The translations under genes and the position numbers were made by a program. Below are positions 51,411 to 55,719 of a stretch of 55,719 nt of DNA, piece by piece. The stretch lies in assembly GCA_019359765.1 (NCBI GenBank), contig JAHHGU010000029.1, forward strand, positions 1 to 55,719. The letters run 5' to 3'. The first letter of the stretch is position 1. Every line of letters begins with the position of its first letter. Under the pieces are notes generated by a model. The model was not told where the DNA came from. It searched no databases and was given only the letters and a program-made list of their open reading frames with translations. The stretch is from Aphanothece sp. CMT-3BRIN-NPC111 (GTDB lineage Bacteria > Cyanobacteriota > Cyanobacteriia > Cyanobacteriales > JAHHGU01).

Positions 51411-52370
51411 TCAGCCTTGTGCTGGAATCATAGCCAACAGCGTTACTTCCCAAACGAGCCGTGGCTGGGCATAGCTAAGTAAGTATTGGCGGGCTTTTTC
51501 CAACTGTTTTACCAATCCAGGTTGACGCTGGTGTTGCCAGTAGCAGTGCTGTAGATAATCCACCAGCCATAGCTGGGCTTCTGTATCCAGTGTATTGTCA
51601 ATTTGTTTGGCTAGTTCCAGGGCGTGACGATTGGTTGCAGGAGGCTGGCTTACCTTGCCCAAGAGGTCATCTGGAATGGCTTGGAGTTGCTGCCAGCTGG
51701 CGATCGCTTCCCCTGGGCATCCTTGAGCGATCGCTAACACCATCGGATAATCCAGAATCTGCTTGTGACCAGAATGAATCAATACCTCTGCCATATCCGT
51801 AGAAGTCAGCCGATAAAAAGGAATCTTAGAGCAGCGCGACACCAATGTTGGTAATAAAGAATCAGAGTCAGGGGCGATCAAAATCAGCGTTGCCTGTCCT
51901 GGCTCTTCTAAAGTTTTCAGCAAGGCATTTGCTGCCGCCTCTGGCATCTTTTCTGCCTGCTCGATCACCACTACCGAACGCTGTGCTTCTAAGGGAGGAT
52001 TTCCCAGAAACTGGATAATTTGCCGAATTTGTTCGACGCGAATTTGCGGCGGTGCCTTGCGCTTTACACCCGCGGTTACTGCTGCGGCTGCCGACAGTCG
52101 CTCACCCTGATGTAGGTAGGTTGGCTCCACCCACAACAAGTCCGCGTGGTTTCTTTGTTGCAGGCGTCTTTGCACTGCTTGTTGCTGGGGCGTTGCCACA
52201 CCGGCACAAAAAAGAAGTTCGATGAAATACCGGGCGGCAAGAGAGCGTCCTACACCACCTGGGCCAGCAAACAGATATGCTGGGGCAATCCTATTTTGGG
52301 CGATCGCGCATGTCAGGAACTCGACTGCCTGAGGTTGTCCAATCAGGGAAGCAAAGGGGTCTAATACCAT
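51411..52370 (-). CDS. holB: DNA polymerase III delta' subunit
   Basis: A 319-residue clamp-loader subunit. I start it at ATG 52370 (VLDPFASLIGQPQAVEFL) rather than the TTG eight codons upstream. The P-loop is GPGGVGRS: Arg replaces the Lys, so ATP hydrolysis is not expected, in line with the structural role of delta'. KMPEAAANALLKTLEEPG is the Walker B-like region and LVSRCSKIPF holds the SRC motif. The four-Cys zinc module of E. coli delta' is not seen. It stands alone between non-coding DNA and the divergent conserved gene at 52708. Confidence 0.93.
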   Translation of the reverse strand: MVLDPFASLIGQPQAVEFLTCAIAQNRIAPAYLFAGPGGVGRSLAARYFIELLFCAGVATPQQQAVQRRLQQRNHADLLWVEPTYLHQGERLSAAAAVTAGVKRKAPPQIRVEQIRQIIQFLGNPPLEAQRSVVVIEQAEKMPEAAANALLKTLEEPGQATLILIAPDSDSLLPTLVSRCSKIPFYRLTSTDMAEVLIHSGHKQILDYPMVLAIAQGCPGEAIASWQQLQAIPDDLLGKVSQPPATNRHALELAKQIDNTLDTEAQLWLVDYLQHCYWQHQRQPGLVKQLEKARQYLLSYAQPRLVWEVTLLAMIPAQG

Positions 52371-52707
52371 TGGCTGATACCAAGCTACCGTCAAACGATT
52401 GAAGAATTGAAGAATTGACCTCGCCCTTTCGCTTCATGGTTTTGGGGGGAGTTGTGCGGAAGTTCTATGTATAAAATTCAAAAAAAAAAGGCTGTACAAT
52501 ATTTCTCCATGCTCTTTGAAGCTATAATTACTTAGTTTGCTCTGTCCGGATGTAGGGCTGGTATTCTCTAAGCTGAATCAAAGCTCGTCATGAGTTTGGC
52601 CTTTAAGTAATGCATCCTGTCATCGCCCATACAGAAGCGATTAATCGCGCCTAAGCGTGGTTCGATATGATAGGAGGGTCTAAGTATATGACGTCCAAGG
52701 TTTATTT
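52371..52707. promoter_or_regulatory. divergent intergenic region
   Basis: About 340 bp between holB and the conserved gene at 52708; promoters for both are expected. An AAGG site precedes ATG 52708. No repeat was recognised. Confidence 0.4.
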
Positions 52708-53055
52708 ATGGCTCGCTACACTTGTTCTTTTATCGTTGCAGTTCCCCTTGAACGTCTCCAGCAGGCGCTAATCGAAGTTCTGGAATCGTGCAATTTCGAT
52801 ATTATCTATGACACTGGGGACTATATGATGGCGCGGGAGATCCCAGGTCAAGTTTCCTTCGCTAAATTGGTTAGGGTAGAAGTACTCATTGACAGAACGA
52901 TCGCGACCGCTCAAGAAGTGCGGATGAATTTGGTAATTAAAAATGAGGAGTTACCCCTACAGTTTGACAACCACTGTAGACAAATGTTTGACAGGGTGCA
53001 GAAGGCGGTTGCAGAAAATCGCCATTGGCAACTAGTTGAAAGTGTTGCGGGATAG
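52708..53055 (+). CDS. conserved cyanobacterial protein of unknown function
   Basis: A 115-residue soluble alpha/beta protein. It begins with a strand-helix unit (YTCSFIVAVPLERLQQALIEVL) and includes FDIIYDTGDYMMAREIPGQVSFAKLVRVEVLID, split here as FDIIYDTGDYMM and FAKLVRVEVLID. The pattern resembles small single-domain cyanobacterial proteins without assigned function. No catalytic motif is visible. It converges on the FHA gene with a 24-bp gap. Confidence 0.82.
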   Translation: MARYTCSFIVAVPLERLQQALIEVLESCNFDIIYDTGDYMMAREIPGQVSFAKLVRVEVLIDRTIATAQEVRMNLVIKNEELPLQFDNHCRQMFDRVQKAVAENRHWQLVESVAG

Positions 53056-53079
53056 TTTCAGATTACTCGAAGTTACTTT

Positions 53080-53526
53080 CTAATTTTTATAATCCAGGGA
53101 ATCAAGTTCTTCTGGGTCATCAATCATATTGTCGCTAGTTAGAGTAATGTCCAACTCATCGATTGGTTCAGCCTGATTAGAATCTGGGGTGACTACATAA
53201 TAGACAGCGCGCACCTGGGGAGCGAATAAAATCTCGTCGTTATTGGCGAGTTCATGAGCTTTAAGTTTACGACCATTAATTAAAAGCCCGTTGGCACTGG
53301 TCTTGCCTGTAAGGTCGCCATCAACAATTTGGTAATAGTAGCTGCCATCACCACGCAGTCGCCGCACTAAAGTCGCGTGTACGCGCGAGACAAACTGTGA
53401 AAACAAGCGAATATCGCACTTTTGATGCCTGCCAAGTGAATATATCGAGTTTTCTAAGGAAAATTCCCTATATCCCTTATCGTCTTCAATAATTAATAAA
53501 TGCTTCTGTTGCTTTTGGTCAACCAT
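53080..53526 (-). CDS. FHA-domain protein
   Basis: A 148-residue protein consisting of one forkhead-associated domain (about 8-115). The phosphothreonine-binding residues are in SLGRHQKCDIRL (Gly-Arg), VSRVHA (Ser-Arg-x-His) and SANGLLING (Asn-Gly). A short acidic tail follows (DELDITLTSDNMIDDPEELD). It should read phospho-Thr made by Hanks-type kinases, such as those of the kind encoded at 29222. No effector domain is attached. Confidence 0.93.
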   Translation of the reverse strand: MVDQKQQKHLLIIEDDKGYREFSLENSIYSLGRHQKCDIRLFSQFVSRVHATLVRRLRGDGSYYYQIVDGDLTGKTSANGLLINGRKLKAHELANNDEILFAPQVRAVYYVVTPDSNQAEPIDELDITLTSDNMIDDPEELDSLDYKN

Positions 53527-53912
53527 TAGAAAAAGAGCGATATAAATAAAGTACGGTGAGTTTAGAAAAAATCTTTCTTAGGCTTACCTCCAGCTGATTA
53601 AACGCAGGTATCTGTATGCCGATAAGAAAATATTAACTGGCAATTATCTCAAATAAAAATTTGATACGGGAACGGGTGAACTTGGGAAAAACTTTAGTAT
53701 CATATCAAGTTCGCCTAATTGCACATAATAAAAACATCCCCGCCTCAGTCCTAACTGTGGGTCTTTAACCCGGATTCGAGATCACGCCTTCTACAGGGAT
53801 AGAGAACAAAGCCAGATAAGCACTTGTTTCTGCGGCTGTTTTAGCTCGAAATTTTCACAATCCTATTGTGGCACACTCTATAGTTACTCCTTACTCAGCC
53901 ATCCCTTCACAG
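53527..53912. other. intergenic region, nothing clear
   Basis: 386 bp between the FHA gene and the left end of the insertion element. No coding sequence or named RNA was recognised; the right part may still belong to the element. Confidence 0.4.
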
Positions 53913-55302
53913 CTTGTCATTACCCACCCACATTTACTTCACACGAAATCCAGATTGGGGGGATATGCTCCCCCCTTTCCCCCGTTGGCAGCACTCAGAC
54001 GCCTCCAAGCCCCTTCGGACAGGAGTGATACTTGGTTAGTTATACTATTTCACTCAAGTCTTAGCCCAGAACGAGAAATGGTTGAAGACATGCTCGCTAT
54101 CCTCCACTGCTTTAGCTCAAGACTCTACGGGTTGCGAAAGTACAAGTCTCAGATGTCACAAGATCCAGATTTAGCCTAGCCCTGAACTCAATCGAGTCTG
54201 GAAGCAGTGGAGTGCCGCTTGTCGGTACGTCTACAATCAGGCAGTAGCCTACCAAAAGAAAAATGGTCGTATCGGCAAGCTCAAGCTTAGAGATACAATC
54301 ATGCACTCTGACCTTCCCCAGTGGGTTCTGGATACACCCTGCCACGTCAGGCAGAATGCCATTTTTGATGCTCATCGAGCATATATTGCCAGCAAAAACT
54401 GCAAGTTCCGCTCCTGCCGCGCACCACAACAGACAATTAAGTTCAACGACGGCAATTATAAGCACGGTACGTGGTATCCCAACTTAACCAAAGGGCTGAC
54501 GTTTGTGGCATCAGAGCCAGTGCCGCAGGAATGGGAGCAGGGGACGCAATTAATCAAATGCAAAGGCAGATGGTTTGCTGTCTTTCCCGAACCAGTTTCA
54601 GTCACTGACAATCAAAGCAACAAAGCGATTGCTCTTGACCCTGGTGTTCGTACCTTTCTCACCGGCTTCGATGGTTCTAAGTTCCTGGAGTTTGGCTCCG
54701 GCGACGTGGGACGCATTACCCGTCTGTGTCAGCATCTAGACAAACTGATCGGTGGCATTGCTAAATGTCTTACCCGTCGTCATCGTCAAAAGATGCGCGT
54801 AGCCGCGGGACGTATGAGGACTAAGATTCAAGACCTGGTGAATGAAGCCCACAAACAAATTGCTTGTTACCTAACTCAGAACTACCGTGTCATCTTCCTA
54901 CCGACCTTCGAGACAAGCCAGATGGTTCAGAAGAAAAGAAGGAAGATTCGGTCTAAGACAGCTAGAGTGATGCTCAGTTGGGCACACTACCGTTTCAAGC
55001 TATTCCTCAAGCAAGCCGCTATACGTCGTGGCTGTACCGTCGTTGACGTGACCGAGGAATACACAAGCAAGACCTGCACGAAATGTGGCCATGTCCATAC
55101 CAAGTTAGGTGGAGCTAAAACCTTCAAATGTCCTGAGTGCGGTCATACCCTACCCAGAGACTTCAATGGTGCCTTTGGCGTTATGCTGAAGGCTTTGTGG
55201 GATACCACCTCTGTTACCTTTGATGGTGACAGTGCTATCGTTGCTTTGTCCGGTAACGTCCGGTCAAATGTCGCGTAAATGTATCAGTATGCCCAACATG
55301 CC
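53913..55302 (+). mobile_element. IS605/IS607-type element carrying only tnpB
   Basis: The left end is marked by the CATTTACTTCACACGAAAT sequence shared with 50507-50525 and a G/C-run hairpin (53953-53972). A tnpB gene fills most of it. No TnpA of either the Y1 or serine-recombinase type is present, so it depends on a transposase elsewhere. The right end must fall in the 24 bp between the tnpB stop and the P-type ATPase stop codon. The exact ends are not determined. Confidence 0.6.
54078..55278 (+). pseudogene. tnpB: RNA-guided endonuclease TnpB with an N-terminal frameshift
   Basis: The N-terminal RKYKSQMS lies in one frame that stops at 54177-54179, while PELNRVWKQWSAACRYVYNQ and all that follows is in another, which itself has a stop at 54172-54174; a frameshift lies near 54165-54184. 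The remainder is well preserved: RuvC catalytic Asp in ALDPGVRTF (codon 54637), Glu in LPTFETSQ (codon 54910), the zinc finger CTKCGH...CPECGH, and the final Asp in PRDFNGAF (codon 55159). An ATG at 54301 could give a 325-residue truncated protein lacking the N-terminal part. DPGVRTFLTGFDG resembles the IS607/Fanzor-like branch. The omega RNA would be expected over the 3' end. Confidence 0.8.
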
Positions 55303-55719
55303 TTAGTTTTGATATTTAAAGGTGTGACGCCGAAGTAAGAGTGAGTTGGTAACCACACTGACTGAGCTAAAAGCCATCAAGGCACCGGCGGCGGCTGGGC
55401 TAAGAAAAACCCCGAAGATAGGTAGCAGCACACCAGCTGCGGCTGGGATACCCAGTACGTTGTATGCTAAGGCCCAGAAAAGATTCTGGCGGATTTTGTT
55501 GAAAGTAGCACGCGAGAGCTGAATTGACGCCACGACATCAAGTAACTGGTCGCGCATCAGAACAATGCCAGCTGTTTCAATAGCGACGTCAGTTCCAGCG
55601 TGGAGGGCAATGCCAACATCTGCTTGCGCCAGTGCGGGTGCGTCGTTAATGCCATCCCCAACCATTGCCACGCGGTATCCCCGCTTTTGCAGTTGGTTAA
55701 TTGCTGTGGCTTTGGCCTC
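55303..55719 (-). CDS. Cu(I)-type heavy-metal P-type ATPase, C-terminal part
   Basis: The frame is open to the window edge, so the start lies beyond it. Visible are the end of the P domain ([20 protein letters not shown], with the hinge Asp residues) and the last two membrane helices with [14 protein letters not shown] (Tyr-Asn) and [16 protein letters not shown] (Met-Ser-Ser). The YN and MxxSS residues are the copper-binding pair of CPx/P1B-1 ATPases such as CopA, CtaA and PacS. The protein pumps Cu(I), either out of the cell or into the thylakoid lumen. The tnpB element is inserted within 24 bp of its stop codon without disrupting it. Confidence 0.93.
   Translation of the reverse strand, partial: EAKATAINQLQKRGYRVAMVGDGINDAPALAQADVGIALHAGTDVAIETAGIVLMRDQLLDVVASIQLSRATFNKIRQNLFWALAYNVLGIPAAAGVLLPIFGVFLSPAAAGALMAFSSVSVVTNSLLLRRHTFKYQN

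Noticed and set aside
53868..54179. A 103-codon frame at the left of the TnpB element taken as a separate gene.
   Set aside because: Only its last ~20 codons make sense, as the frameshifted start of tnpB; the rest crosses the non-coding left end.
1..55719. Search by eye for tRNA, rRNA and CRISPR arrays.
   Set aside because: No cloverleaf with a GTTCGA-type T-loop and CCA-side stem, no rRNA motifs, and no regularly spaced direct repeats were seen. Heptamer repeats are tandem without spacers, so they are not CRISPR.

Overview
The window is a stretch of chromosome from a cyanobacterium, probably a larger-genome filamentous or colonial type. The evidence is the frequent HIP1 octamer GCGATCGC, the TTG/GTG starts, cyanobacterial gene types (grxC-gshB pair, SigG-like ECF sigma factor, pentapeptide-repeat Ser/Thr kinase, GAF-rich signalling proteins, Uma2 endonuclease, CPSF-like beta-CASP nuclease), and many short tandem heptamer-type (STRR) repeats and MITE-like repeats between and inside genes. 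I saw no tRNA, rRNA or CRISPR array.

Region 1 (1-16 kb) is mixed and partly accessory. It starts with the 3' part of a HEAT-repeat/metallophosphoesterase gene. The ATPase (2955-3731), permease (5221-6438) and HlyD-type adaptor (14101-15834) of a tripartite MacAB/DevBCA-like exporter all lie on the minus strand but are separated. Between them lie a broken secreted repeat-protein gene, hairpin-rich and MITE-like repeats, a DCC-family thiol oxidoreductase, two P-loop GTPases, an AT-rich pair of orphan genes, a Uma2 endonuclease, and a coupled small protein/retropepsin pair.

Region 2 (16-26 kb, plus strand) carries a soluble PAS-PAS histidine kinase, an exported TPR protein, a GyrA/ParC paralogue and a 936-residue beta-CASP nuclease. 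The last two contain in-frame heptamer-repeat insertions.

Region 3 (25.8-36 kb, minus strand) reads from right to left. First is a tight five-gene operon (grxC, gshB, a Gfo/Idh/MocA oxidoreductase, a CDP-alcohol phosphatidyltransferase and an orphan protein). It is followed by a VWA lipoprotein, a pentapeptide-repeat kinase, an ECF sigma factor, a class V aminotransferase and MsrB. Glutathione/glutaredoxin and MsrB suggest redox defence; the kinase, sigma factor and VWA protein look like an envelope or stress signalling group.

Region 4 (36.5-53.5 kb) is mostly core genes: an MBL hydrolase, ribF, a MoxR ATPase with a small membrane protein, secA, pyrD, holB, a conserved cyanobacterial protein and an FHA protein. 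It also holds three signalling genes: a REC-GAF-GAF-GGDEF protein whose second GAF keeps a bilin-type Cys-His, a GAF protein with what looks like a decayed histidine-kinase core, and a PAS-CRP fusion.

Region 5 (53.5-55.7 kb) holds an IS605/IS607-type element with a frameshifted tnpB, inserted just behind the 3' end of a Cu(I)-type P-type ATPase gene that runs off the window.

The main themes are heavy invasion by small repeats, including in-frame insertions into housekeeping genes (gyrA/parC paralogue, beta-CASP nuclease, pyrD, probably ribF), and unusual domain combinations in signalling proteins. I found no single clearly new system. The best candidates for a second look are the bilin-type GAF/diguanylate cyclase, the five-gene redox/lipid operon, the orphan cassette at 10.1-11.2 kb and the HEAT-phosphoesterase gene.
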